Shown here piece after piece: positions 40,619 through 51,267 of a stretch of 64,000 nt of DNA. The position numbers and the translations under genes are program-made. The stretch is taken from assembly GCF_022581195.2 (NCBI RefSeq), contig NC_061453.1, forward strand, positions 10,372,001-10,436,000. The letters are read 5' to 3'. Numbering within the stretch: the first letter of the stretch is position 1; the number at the start of each line of letters is the position of its first letter. Origin of the DNA: Helicoverpa zea (Eukaryota > Arthropoda > Insecta > Lepidoptera > Noctuidae). The notes beneath the pieces were generated by a model. That model was not told the DNA's origin and ran no database searches. It saw nothing but the letters and a program-made list of their open reading frames with translations.

Positions 40619-41539
40619 CCTTCAGGTGGACGGAAGCCAAATTGGTTGAGTCTTTAAATGACTCACTAATGGCAAGAACTCTATTGGTGATGTTTTATTG
40701 AAATTGAAAACCAGCGTGATTGTAATGTCTAAGACAATGTTTACAATAAAATGATAAATAATTGTGAATTATGAACAAAATATTCTTCCATGTTTATGTA
40801 AACGTACTCATCATTCATTCAGACCGTTTGACCAATAAAAAAGGCTGTTAACGCTTTAATTGCTCGTAATCACGTTATTAACTAAACAAGTTGTTTTAAA
40901 CGGCGGCTGTAAATATACAAACACATTCATGCTTCGACGGAGATAGATATATCATTTATCCCATGAATAACAATAAGTGTACACCATACAGAAAGCCATT
41001 AGTATAAATAGCTATTAGACGCAACTTCCGTTATAATTCCACCTTCTTTAACGTATTCCTGCTATAAATGCCGGTTAATGACTATTATGATACTGCTACG
41101 TTTCGCTCCAGAAGGTTTTCTGAGGAAACAAAAGGAAATAAGTGTTACAAAGATAGCAGACAATAGCCGGGTGCCACCCTTGTTGATAATAACACTTTTT
41201 AACTAACAAAAGTTTGTCAAAACGTATAAACAAAAGTGAGCTGCAGCTCGCTCGCGGGCTGTACCTGCGCGCAGGTAATGGCGGCGCCCACAATGGCATT
41301 CCGAGCATCCGAAATGAATCAAAATTCGGCGCAACAACGATGACTAACGCCTCGGACCCAACTGATAAATTACAATAATAATGGCCACCTCTATTGTTGT
41401 TATTGGGGATGATTTCATTAGGATGCGCCCGCGCACCTGCCCTCCCGACCCGACGCCTCCAAACCTTACCGTTAACTGTCAAACATATGATTAGTGTTTC
41501 TAGTTAATTCGTTAACAAAAACTACCAACCATGCGTTCA

Positions 41540-41905
41540 GTTGCCGGCCGGTGAATAGGAGAGGGGTCGGACAGGCCAGCGCCACAGAATTAACAAGTGT
41601 ATCCCTAAATGTCATTTATGGACAGGTCAGACGTGTTTATTGGAGTGAGCCAACAAGTCCCCACTAAAACGACTGGTTCCATTATTTGTACGCGGCGGCG
41701 ACCTCCCGCACCGACGGGAACAATGAAAGTGAGAGAGGGCAGGAATGCAGGCGGGGGTGCGGGCAGGTGCGGCGCGCGGGGGGCGGGTTCCCGGTTCCCA
41801 GGCGAGGAATGCCAGCACAAGCAACAAAGCCTACCCGCCGCCATTCACCCCGCGCCCGCCGCCCCCGCGCCGCTAGCGGTTCCGTCCCAGACACGTAATT
41901 TTTCG
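41540..41905. promoter_or_regulatory. CpG-rich block, possible promoter or enhancer
   Basis: About 365 bp of strongly GC- and CpG-rich DNA contrasts with the AT-rich surroundings. It contains GAGAGAGGG, GCGGCGACC and CCGCCGCCATT motifs. Open frames of 66 to 99 codons exist on both strands and in several frames, which points to lack of stops rather than coding. It lies about 3.8 kb downstream of the signal-peptide exon, so it may be an intronic control region or an unrelated start site. Confidence 0.35.
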
Positions 41906-44353
41906 TGACTTTCCCCTAAGTAGCTTTTACGATGCCGTGAATCGGTACTCAATACGTTCGATATTCAAAAATCGTCGCGTGCCCCTATTCGTTAGGCCGC
42001 AAAAGGTAAATTCGCTTTATTTTTACCGACGTGATAGGCTAATAAATTATGTACGGTCGGTGCGGGGTACTCTGTGCGGAATTCATTATGAATCGGCGTC
42101 GCGTTAGGTCATGCGACTCGCTGTAATGTAGCGCAAAAATAATGTACATACTGTGTGATTATAATAAAGTGTTATTGTTCCATTCATGCAGCCCGGCGAG
42201 GTTCAGGGTCGGGTGTCCAGTAGCCAACAGCTGACTCTTAATTATTGCTATTTTTTATTATAAACACATATTTTCTATAGAGTTCTGGACCGCAGCGGTA
42301 GGTTTCCTTGAAACGCACGTCATGCAGCTAAACAATGGGAATCAATTTACAGACTGTTCCTAGTGAGTAGCGTCTAGTTTTGCAAATTATTCACATTCAG
42401 TAGTAACGCAGCACAAAAAAAGAATAGGTAAACGTACATAACTTCAAACAAAGAAGAAATACCGACCATTGAAAAAAAAATATAATGCTGGAAAGCTGTT
42501 TGAAGAGTCGGATGAAATTATTTGGGAAGCATTTTTAAAGATATTGTCATTCAAAAGAATTGATTGAGATTTCTATCAGTATTGAAATAAGTCACTTGCT
42601 TCTACAAAAATGGCGATAAGATTGAAGGGACATTCTCTTATTCTTTACAAGACACTTAGCTAAATTAAATTCTGTCAACTTTAAACAAATTAAAATAATT
42701 GAAATATAAAAGCTCAAACCGCAAAACTAGTTCTCAACCATTTTTTAAAGCTACAATCGCAGCTATTGTAGTTCAAAAACATTTAAAAATGTCCTCAAAC
42801 TAGACTGATGTGAGTTTTACGATCCCGTAGACAATAACGATGTTTTTATCGCGACCACAGATAAACAAACAGGTGAGAACCGACGATTTAATTTCGAAAA
42901 AGTTTTTACTTAATTTGGCTATCTATGCTGCCAATGTGTTTATTGTATGATTCATGTCAGTTATCGTCTGGGAATGTTTTATATACATATACTATTATAC
43001 TTTATATGTGTAATGTATGTATAAGTTTTAATCAAGCGTTATCATTAGTTATGTAAACAAGTATGTTTAAGTTAGTTGCCAAGGGTTTCTTAATGTTGTT
43101 TTATTCAAATTGTTTCAATTAAATAAGAGATTAAATAAGCTCAATTTTGTGATCGTGTTATGTATTCTGACAATATTATATTGCAATGGTGATGTATCGA
43201 TATATTATTTATCTCAACCTCACCATTATGGAACTTTTTCCGATCTCGTTATGAAATAGTTTTTGTTAAAGTGGGTGTAACATTAGGAGCTAACTATTTT
43301 TTGAATCGAGCTTTTCCAACCATTCGTAACGCTACCAGTCAATCCTGAATCCAGACACTGACACTTATTTTCATTTCTTTATGCTGAATTCGTATGCTTT
43401 GTATATTCGCTACCACATCGTCGTCATACTAATTCACTCTGATAAACATTTAATCCCAAATAAAGCCCTCTGAAGTTCGCAACACTTCAACGCTTCAGGC
43501 ATACAAACAGTAGTGTTTGGTTCTTACAGTATATTATATAGTCCTGACTAACTGATAGGTGTCAGGAACGCATTCTCTGAACGGCCGACCTATAACCATC
43601 GCAAAGTCACTATCAACTAACTTCGGCCCAGCAAACTTATTTGAAGAGAACTAATTAAAACTTCACTATAATTACATTATAATCCAATCTGCTACATTCG
43701 ACATAGGGACCGCTTCGCGGCGCGTGCGACGGTCAGACTTGCAGACGATATCTGATCTCACCAGATGATAGCTGACACTGTCAGCATTGTGACAGCTGTT
43801 ACCATGTGATCATTGATTGTTGCATGTACTGGGTTACTGACACATCCTGTGTTGTGGACTGAGATACCAAGATAATGAAGATATAAAGTAATATGATGAA
43901 CAGTGCAAAGGGTGCTCTTGTTAGGTTGCGTTGCCCTGCTAAATAATAACAGTATTACGAATATTTTTAGGAGAGACGTTTTCACAGGTTTCAAATGGAG
44001 CCTTTTCTATCAATCCCTTTTGATCTGGGGTATATCACATTTTGATGTCCAATTACAATTTTTGTGTCTCTATTCCGTTATGGAACAGTTCACGTACCCT
44101 TTTAACCATGCCTACCCAACATAGTTTGTATATGTATACAAGACCTATGTCTGGATCAAAAATTATGGAGGTTTGCCAGCTGATCATGTTTCCGTCAACT
44201 CAACAACTGTCACGTTACCAAATGTCACGCTAATTGGAAACTAAATCAAAACTAATACAAAGGAACGTAAATCATACACAACACGCATGTCCAGAAGTCA
44301 TTACAGCAAGAAGTTTTACACTGAACCTTAAAACGTCTGTTGTAAAACATGAG
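41906..44353. other. gene-free DNA
   Basis: Mostly AT-rich DNA between the CpG block and the SINE. Only the TGACA/TGTCA cluster at 43.77 kb and a small GC patch at 43.71 kb (GGCGCGTGCGACGG) stand out. Confidence 0.55.
43771..43800. promoter_or_regulatory. second TGACA/TGTCA cluster
   Basis: GCTGACACTGTCAGC (43771-43785) is a perfect palindrome with a single central base. TGACAGCTG follows at 43790. The cluster resembles the one at 11.96 kb. Binding by TALE factors is inference. Confidence 0.3.
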
Positions 44354-44369
44354 TTAAAGGCGAAAACCA

Positions 44370-44765
44370 TCATCATCCTCCGAGCCTTTTCCCAACTATG
44401 TTGGGGTCGGCTTCCAGTCTAACCGGATTCAGCTGAGTACCAGTGCTTTACAAGAAGCGACTGCCTATCTGACCTCCTCAACCCAGTTACCCAGGCAACC
44501 CGATACCCCTTGATTAGACTGGTGTCAGACTTACTGGCTTCTGACTACCCGTAACGACTGCCAAGGATGTTCAATGACAGCCAGGACCTACAGTTTAACG
44601 TGCCATCCGAAACACAGTCATTTGGTGTCTAAGCTATACTTAGAAAGTACATACAAACTTAGAAAAGTTGCATTGGTACTTGCCTGACTTGGAATCGAAC
44701 CCGCGCCCTCATACTCGAGAGGTTGGTTCTTTGCCCACTAGGCCACCACGACTTTTTTCGACTTT
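44370..44765 (-). mobile_element. tRNA-derived SINE, complete, minus orientation
   Basis: On the minus strand the element starts with a tRNA-like head carrying an A box (TGGCCTAGTGG, 44735-44745) and a B box (GGGTTCGATTCC, 44691-44702) at tRNA-like spacing. These form the internal RNA polymerase III promoter. It ends in a short GATGATGA tail near 44370. The 396-bp unit is bracketed by a perfect 16-bp target duplication, TTAAAGGCGAAAACCA, at 44354-44369 and 44766-44781. Such exact duplications show that it was inserted by LINE machinery and fairly recently. The body (CCGAGCCTTTTCCCAACTAT on plus) matches a SINE family I know to be abundant in noctuid moths. Confidence 0.9.
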
Positions 44766-45350
44766 TTAAAGGCGAAAACCAATGGTTAAGTTAATCGCTA
44801 CTGCAGCTTTAACTGCACCGGCTTAAACATCGGCATATTGTGGAGAAAATAGCAGTTAATTACGCCGTCGTTAATATTACCAGTTGTTACTGAGAACCTG
44901 GGTTAAAAGTACCACGAATGATGTACTTTAAGAGTTAAGAGCCTGCAAGCACGGCGGTCGCAGATAGAAGACTAAAGAAATGAATTTAGTGCTGTCAAAC
45001 TGACTAGATAACAAAATATTTTCAAATTCAGGGATTGCTACTTATGACAATACTGAAATTCTTCTTAGATAAACCTTTTTCAGAACTTTGCTTTTAAGTT
45101 CTATTCATTATTCATTAATCTATCCCGAATCCCTTACTTTTCAAAAATAAATCGTCATACAAAACTGAACATTCGTATAAAAATACACGAATAAAGCTAT
45201 ACTTAAAGGTAACAGAAACCTATTCGAGCATAAAAACAGCCTTATTTACACGAGCCGAGAGGGATGAAACTGGATTCTGCCAGGCTTGCAGAACGCAGCC
45301 TAACGACCCTACCGGGAGTCGTACCCTAATACCGGACGACCATGTATAAA

Positions 45351-45405
45351 ACATTACGTGCAATATGCATAGCGGTGCATATAGCATGCATTGATATGCA
45401 ACTGC
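45351..45405. promoter_or_regulatory. ATGCAT/ATATGCAA octamer-like cluster
   Basis: AATATGCATA, GTGCATATAGCATGCATT and GATATGCAAC lie within 55 bp, about 300 bp downstream of the end of the signal-peptide exon and therefore within its presumed first intron. Such repeats resemble POU or octamer sites. Function unproven. Confidence 0.3.
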
Positions 45406-45705
45406 TATCTCGTACATTGCACCTAGTTACTGCACACTTGTGAACTTAACTTTTATAGTGCAACGGACAGTTAAGGGCTCTACATGAATTCAAAATATAT
45501 TTCAAATGCTAACTCAAACAAATAGACCTCCAAAATCCTAAATGAGAGACGAGTGTTTCAGAGAGCCCTTACATGGGCCCTTTTCCCAAAACTTTTCAAC
45601 AAAACTTATTTCGCAACCCGTTCAATTGTGAACTTCGCAAAGTGAGGGAAATCCATTGGCTTGTATGTGCTGGTCTGTCTGGAGGAGGTGTTTATATAAC
45701 CGCAC

Positions 45706-45832
45706 CTGATACATAGTCATCATCAGCTGTTACGTTGTGCCGCTGGAGGAAGTCGCCGGCCAGGGCGCACGGCACGCCGGCCGCCGCCGCCAGCGCCGGC
45801 GCAGCCAACAACACCAGCACTAAACACCTCAT
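45706..45832 (-). CDS. putative first coding exon of a secreted or membrane protein
   Basis: The frame begins at ATG 45832 in a good context (GTGAACATG) and encodes MRCLVLVLLAAPALAAAAGV, a classic signal peptide: a short basic start, a long Leu/Ala core and small residues before the likely cleavage. The mature start reads PCALAGDFLQRHNVTADDDY, with one cysteine and one N-glycosylation sequon (NVT). After 42 codons there is a strong donor (TCAG followed by GTGCGG) leaving one base of the next codon; if unspliced, the frame would stop five codons later. Upstream on the same strand is a GC-rich leader with promoter-like motifs. I could not find the following exon, which must start in phase 1 and lie below 45706, perhaps outside the window. 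I do not recognise the family. Signal peptide and splice donor are seen; the gene itself is inference. Confidence 0.55.
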
Positions 45833-46113
45833 GTTCACCAGACACACTAATCAAAACAAAGTTCTCAAATAAACTCAGTTCTAGTGCAACACACTCGCGA
45901 GCGCGCGTTCGTCTTGTGGAGCGGAGAGCGCGGCACGTGCTCCCACATCGGTGCGCCGTCCCGGACTGCCGGCCGCCGCACCGCCGCACGCCGCCGCCGG
46001 CCGCACCGCAACCAACTTTTATTACACACAGCTGAAATAAAATTATTACATTCGCGAGCATTTTTACCTAAACCGGCCTTAATTGTGATCGGACAATTAT
46101 ATAAGTGACGTCA
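45833..46113 (-). promoter_or_regulatory. GC-rich leader and candidate promoter of the signal-peptide exon
   Basis: Reading the minus strand towards ATG 45832 there is a perfect CRE-type palindrome TGACGTCA (46106-46113), a TATATAA-like box (about 46097-46103), then about 180 bp of very CpG-rich DNA (45840-46020) and a short AT-rich leader. Order and spacing fit a TATA promoter with a start near 46065 and a 5' UTR of about 230 bp. The motifs are visible; their use is inference. Confidence 0.4.
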
Positions 46114-46198
46114 TAATACGTGTTAAATCTACTAAAAGTTACTGGTCAAAAAAACGTAAAAGCTTGGAGCGTTGCAAATTGTCGAATTTTGAGACGAA

Positions 46199-46423
46199 TC
46201 ATTTGAATCCAAATATGTCGGCGATTGTAGTTTTTATGTAGCTGTAAAGTGTAGTAAAAAGTGTAGGCATGGTGGTGTTTTTGGAGTTGTCGGCGGCAGC
46301 GACGTTGGTGCTGCGGCGGTGCGCGCGCACGCTATCGAGCGCCGCGCGCCACTCGCTCCGCAACCGCGAGGCGCGACGGCTGCTCATATACACACCTAGT
46401 AAACAAATCCGCCACAACAACAA
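46199..46423 (-). other. CpG-rich block open on both strands, coding status unclear
   Basis: The minus strand is open for 74 codons and ends YIKTTIADIFGFK. A shorter start gives MSSRRASRLRSEWRAALDSV with a mixed, protein-like composition and reasonable codons near the end. The plus strand is also open across the same DNA (from 46269, MVVFLELSAAATLVLRRCAR). Such double openness is common in CpG-rich DNA because stops are rare there. It lies 90-300 bp upstream of the candidate promoter at 46.1 kb and may be promoter-proximal DNA or a small exon. I recognise no protein family. Confidence 0.25.
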
Positions 46424-49400
46424 GCATCGCCTTTCATTCTACGCTATTCATAGACAACACACAAATGACAGGTTATGTATAAACAACAATAGCATGCTAT
46501 ATTTTTTCCGCAAATATGTCTAAACATTCGCGGAACGCAATGTTAATGTATTCTGCCTTGGGACACAACTTACATTCCTACTGACCGAAAATAAAATCAG
46601 TCAGCCATTCAGTTTTTCTCACAATTAAATTTTAACAATTGACAAATTAACCATGAACTCCCAAAGCACAGGTTACAATGTAATTAAATTTTATTTCATC
46701 AAAATAATCAAGTTAACAACTCCCAACCCGTAAAAGTTATGGCTGTATCATAAATAGTTTATCTAACATCTACATACCTCGCCTAATGTTCTGAGATATG
46801 ACGTATATAATGAGGTAGACATGCTTCGAATACCCAACGTAATAATTAAATGTTCTCAAACCTCAATTTCCAATGTCAAGGATGAATCCCGAGCTGCATA
46901 CGAGAATACCAACCGAGGAACGAACCAAGGAGGTTTCTTTTAACCTTTTTTGTAGTAATAGACAATGGTAGAGCGTCGAAACTGAGGCATTGGGATGATG
47001 AATGCGTGGCGATGGCATATTTAGAATTTATCACCGCTAGATAATCCAGGTAGGGCGTTCATTGAAGCTCTTTGCCCGCGTCGCCGCCCGCCGCGCGGGG
47101 CCTGTGAGCGAGCGCCCGGAGACGCCGCGCCAAGCTATAAGCGGTAGCGGGTGATGCTGTTTATAATAAGAATTATACATTTAAATGAAGGAAGATCATG
47201 TAAACACCTTTACAATAATAATCGATTCGATTTATCTATGGAGTGCGTGATGAAAATAAATACCAATATAAGTATTTCCTTAATTATATAAGAATATGAT
47301 GATATAACAATACAGAACAATAGCATGACCCGACGTAATTGCCAAGATACATTCCTTGCAATATGGTTTAAGACATTATACTCTACTACATAATAAAATA
47401 AATGTAGTTGTGTACTAACCAACCCGTGGGAATGTAAAACTTTAGTATTTCGTGGAACAAGCTCGTATAATCGATACTGATCCTCTTAACGTGAGCTTTG
47501 AACAAATCCCTTCCTCACATTGTTTTCATTTATTTTCTAGTACATCACTCGGTTAAGAGATAAGTGACGATCGCTGTACGGACACCGCTGTCGAAATAAA
47601 TGCTCTTTAGGAATGTTCATGTTTTTTTTTTCAGTTTTAGTCTGACTCAGGAGATTATAAGAAGGTAATGTTATGTTGTTTAGCAAGAAAGGCCTATTAG
47701 TAGTCAATCCTTCCCGGAACAGGTGCAAGTTGTTTATGTATGCTAACCTAATTCCAAATTATAAACTTCATATTTTTTAATTATTTTAACCGTCATCCGC
47801 TTATGAAGTGCACCACCCGTGGGTATATTTATGTGGTCCCAAACTACAGTCCACACCGGCCATGACTGTTACTGGTAATAAAAGGGACGTCTCATTTATT
47901 ATTGACAAATATTTCGCGCTGAAAAAATACTATTGTACCTTAACGGAAGGCGCCACATTCTAAACTTTATTGTATTTATCATATAGAATATATACGAGCC
48001 ACTTTGGCGGTGTTTTTATGGCATAAATAATAAAAGACAGGAAATTATATCGATTCTCGTCTCGAACGGAGGCATTTCTCGAGTGCGTTTATGTCTTTTG
48101 TATGTAGGAATGTGCGCAGACGCATCCTTAGATGTATTCAGCGTTCTTTTGAATGACTCCCTGAGGACAATTACTGAGTAATGCACTTACGTATTGAATG
48201 GGTGGTAATGATGCACCGGGATAGTTTATACTGAGGTAAATGAGTTTTTGTATTGTGCGCTTCAGAATGGGCAGGTGCTATAAATTAATGTGTACTAGTA
48301 AAAAATACTGTTAAACTATCAAATCGAGATTCAAACTGCTACACAATAAGAGAAAATTGAACAACTTTCATTAACAAAAAAAAACATTTTATACCACCTT
48401 CCACCCTTCATACTTGAACCTCCTTTTCGTTCACCCAAACACCCCTAAAAAGGCTCACCTAATCAATTAAATGGTTCTCACATATTCCACATTTGAATCG
48501 CGTGAGACAAGTCGCTTCGTGTCGACACAAGTCCAACCGATTAGCACTGGCCGGCGCAACGCATAAAAACTTTTTGAAGTAAAAAAAAAAAGAAAAAAAC
48601 GTACCGTGCACAATGGCCGGTGATACCGTGAAAAATGTTTACAAATAAAACAAGTCTTAGATCACCCGGGAAGACGGTTATACGGTGTTCAATACGTGTG
48701 AAGCTTGATTCATTTCAACCAAATATTGTTTGAGTATTTTGGGTTCATTTCCCGGCATGATTTACTTTGTTGGTATTAAGAAAATTTTACTTTGCTTTTA
48801 AATGTACTTTTTAGTTTAGAATTGTAGAATTTTTTTATTTCAAATACAGGAAAACCCTGTATCACTTTTATATATAATCTCTTTAGTACCACATCGATGC
48901 AGAATTGTCTGAACGGATTAAAGCAAATCCGTTACGAGAGCGTTCATTGCAACGCTATCTGATTGGCAATCGAACAAGCTAGTTAAGTGGCAAGCTGTGT
49001 GGCATCCACCACGATCTCGCTTCGTCATCACAGACACCCCCCCCCCACTCCTCGGAACAGAAAGCCTGATGAGCTCACAGTCACCTCACAATGCTAATGG
49101 ATCGCCCCAAAACCTTACCTGATCACTCGCTTACTCGACAACTTCAAACCAATTAATCATTCCAATACGAAGCTTCATTTTTTGACAACTAAAGGAATTT
49201 TAATCGAATTCAATACATTGTGAACGATTCCGACATTCTAGTGATTCACAATCGAATGGTTACTCGATGAATGGGAGTTTTTAAATCTTTTGTAGCGATC
49301 ATTTCGGCAGTTTGATCGCTGCACCTATACTTTTATAATTGGATACGTCGTCGTCCTATTGTCCGATATTTACTTTCTTTTTTTATTATGTTTCAACGCC

Positions 49401-51063
49401 AGATTTTTTAAGCTCGGTAGAAAACTTATATTTTACTCACATTAAATTCTGCGTAAGTATGCCAACGCAAAGATTACCGAAAAAGCAAGCAAAAATCCAG
49501 ACGCAATTCAGTCCACCAGTTCTTAAACAATAAAAAAACCCATTGAAAACAGTTCTCGATTGCTACAATACATTAAAACGCCATCGAGATGATTTCAATA
49601 CTTTTGACGGAGTATAAAAACAAAAGAAACACGGCTTCGACAAAAGCCGAGCGCTCGTACAAAAAAGATATTATTACGGTGAATGTTCCTGTAAGTGTGT
49701 CAGTGCACTTAAATGCAACAAAACCAGGATAGAATGGCGAGGGAAATGAAATCGACGAACTTACTGAGGCGGCGCTCTTTACTACGTAACAAATGTTATA
49801 GCACCACTTTATCATCTTCGGGAACTGAAAATTGAACCTCAAATAGTGGCGATAAGATTGCGAGGTGAGTGTCACACTTACTGATAGCCACGGGTTTATC
49901 TAATATTATAAAGATAACTTTAGAGTCGGAATATCTTCCGCGAATAGTGATATGTAAATGCAAGTAGAGGCAAACCTAGCCAATAATATAAACTAATGGA
50001 TTCACAGCCTTCTACTTCAATATAACAGAATAAAAGGATTCATATAGACTTATGTAGACGAGCATATCATGAGCAACGATAGCATACCTAATGGCTAAAC
50101 GTACACTGAAGGTGTACTACTAGCTAATTTACCTTTCATAGGGCACCAACAGCTAACACCCCCCACTCATCATAAACCCAAATCAGTGAGAACAGATCAC
50201 TTCATTAACTAAACACTGGTTCAATAGGTACGGGAAGACTCTCCGCAGAACAAGCGACAATATTTCACGTCACAACCCGCATAGCGACTGTCCAGTTTAC
50301 TGTTACAAATGTTTTCCTATTGTCAGGTTAGCTGACTCATTAATTTTGCACTGAACGGTAAAAGAAATTCGGCTAAGGCTTGTGGTAAACGAGAAGGTAT
50401 AGTTTCAAATGTGAAAATGTATTATAATTTTGTTAGCATAATGGTGAAATAATAGTTTGTTTTATAGTTGAAATATTATCTCATACTCATTCCCTAACAG
50501 CTGCGAGGTTAATCCTCAACAATTCTAAAAGCAAAGGCTTTACTCACTTATAACACTCGCTGTCAACACACTATATATTAGGTAGTAAAAGTATTTACCA
50601 AACTTACTACTTATTTTGGCAAAGACTAAGTAAATCAACCCAAGTTTCCAGACGCGAATTCTCACTGAAGTGCCATCGATTTATTTTTAAACTTTCGATT
50701 CGACAATCGGCAATCGCGATTGCCTCCAAAGTATGGCGTGGTTCGGCCCTAACTCATGAAGACGTGTTGTTTGAAGCTGCCGAACAAAGGCGCACTTTGT
50801 TTAAGATATTATTTCTCTTTTTATTCAGTCGACAGTTTACTGCCCTTTTAGGTAAAGCCACTCTTATTTACTTTGTATATTTTTGATACAATTCCGCGAT
50901 TATGTTATTAGGCTTCGGGTCGAGTTTGTTTACCCTCGTTCGTTTTGCGGATTAATATTTAAATAATGGCTTTAAATGTATTGCGGGTCAAACAAACGAC
51001 CTACAGCTGTAATTTATATGTTACACTTACAAAATATTACATAAAACAATGTGCAAAATTTTT
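46424..51063. other. gene-free DNA
   Basis: Apart from the CpG patch at 47.1 kb nothing is supported. 49.03 kb has a C run. 49.61 kb has TATAAAAA followed by a small stem CGGCTT..AAGCCG and a 33-codon frame (from 49735), a weak resemblance to a promoter and short peptide. The longer minus-strand frame at 49573-49875 is hydrophobic and likely chance. Confidence 0.5.
47080..47150. promoter_or_regulatory. short CpG-rich patch
   Basis: About 70 bp of GC-rich DNA (for example CCGCCCGCCGCGCGGGGCC) stands alone in AT-rich DNA 1 kb upstream of the candidate promoter at 46.1 kb. No convincing frame or splice site is seen. It may be control DNA or part of a repeat. Confidence 0.25.
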
Positions 51064-51210
51064 CTAAAGGCTCATATGATCTTTTATCACAGCTGCAAAA
51101 ATATCCTTAGCAAATTGCTTGAAACCCTCTTTAGAGAAGGTCAGCATTTGAGACACTAACAGAGCAGAGACAAAGGCTTTATCCCGAGGTACAGAGTGGG
51201 GAGAACACAT
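51064..51210 (-). CDS. weak coding candidate, 48 residues, unknown
   Basis: ATG 51210 to TAG 51064 encodes MCSPHSVPRDKAFVSALLVS and then QMLTFSKEGFKQFAKDIFAA before VIKDHMSL. The frame remains open about 21 codons upstream of this ATG. Its composition looks like a helical protein piece, and the local GC content is above the background. No convincing splice acceptor, promoter or poly(A) signal could be tied to it. It may be an exon, a gene relic or chance. No family recognised. Confidence 0.22.
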   Translation of the reverse strand: MCSPHSVPRDKAFVSALLVSQMLTFSKEGFKQFAKDIFAAVIKDHMSL

Positions 51211-51267
51211 TATCACTCCATCATCAGACCGCAATGGATGGCTGTCATTTATCAGCCGCGTCGGCAC

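Larger units (their letters stand above)
34820..41539. other. gene-free DNA
   Basis: No exon is supported. 35.12-35.20 kb contains GGTCAAGGTGAGG, similar to a nuclear-receptor site. 37.67-37.82 kb has a GC-rich word followed by GATTAGATTAATTTAATCC, dense in homeodomain cores. Palindromes and short repeats at 36.12, 36.99, 39.64 and 40.53 kb are listed separately. A 128-codon minus-strand frame at 41096-41482 overlaps a GC-rich patch and looks non-coding. Confidence 0.55.

Noticed and set aside
41096..41482. 128-codon minus-strand frame
   Set aside because: Half of it covers a GC-rich patch and half AT-rich DNA with changed composition. The translation shows no family and no gene signals are placed sensibly.
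41605..41908. Several overlapping frames of 66-99 codons on both strands
   Set aside because: All lie in the CpG-rich block where stops are rare; openness in several frames and both strands at once argues against coding.
44691..44745. tRNA-like A and B boxes suggesting a tRNA gene
   Set aside because: They belong to the head of the SINE with its tail and 16-bp duplication; no complete cloverleaf can be drawn.
45723..46061. 112-codon minus-strand frame across the CpG-rich leader
   Set aside because: It is a different frame from the signal-peptide exon, is a run of Gly, Arg and Ala, and covers the likely promoter and leader.
49610..49836. TATAAAAA box followed by a 33-codon frame (MAREMKSTNLLRRRSLLRNK)
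   Set aside because: A short frame without conservation data, and TATAAAAA is expected often in AT-rich DNA.
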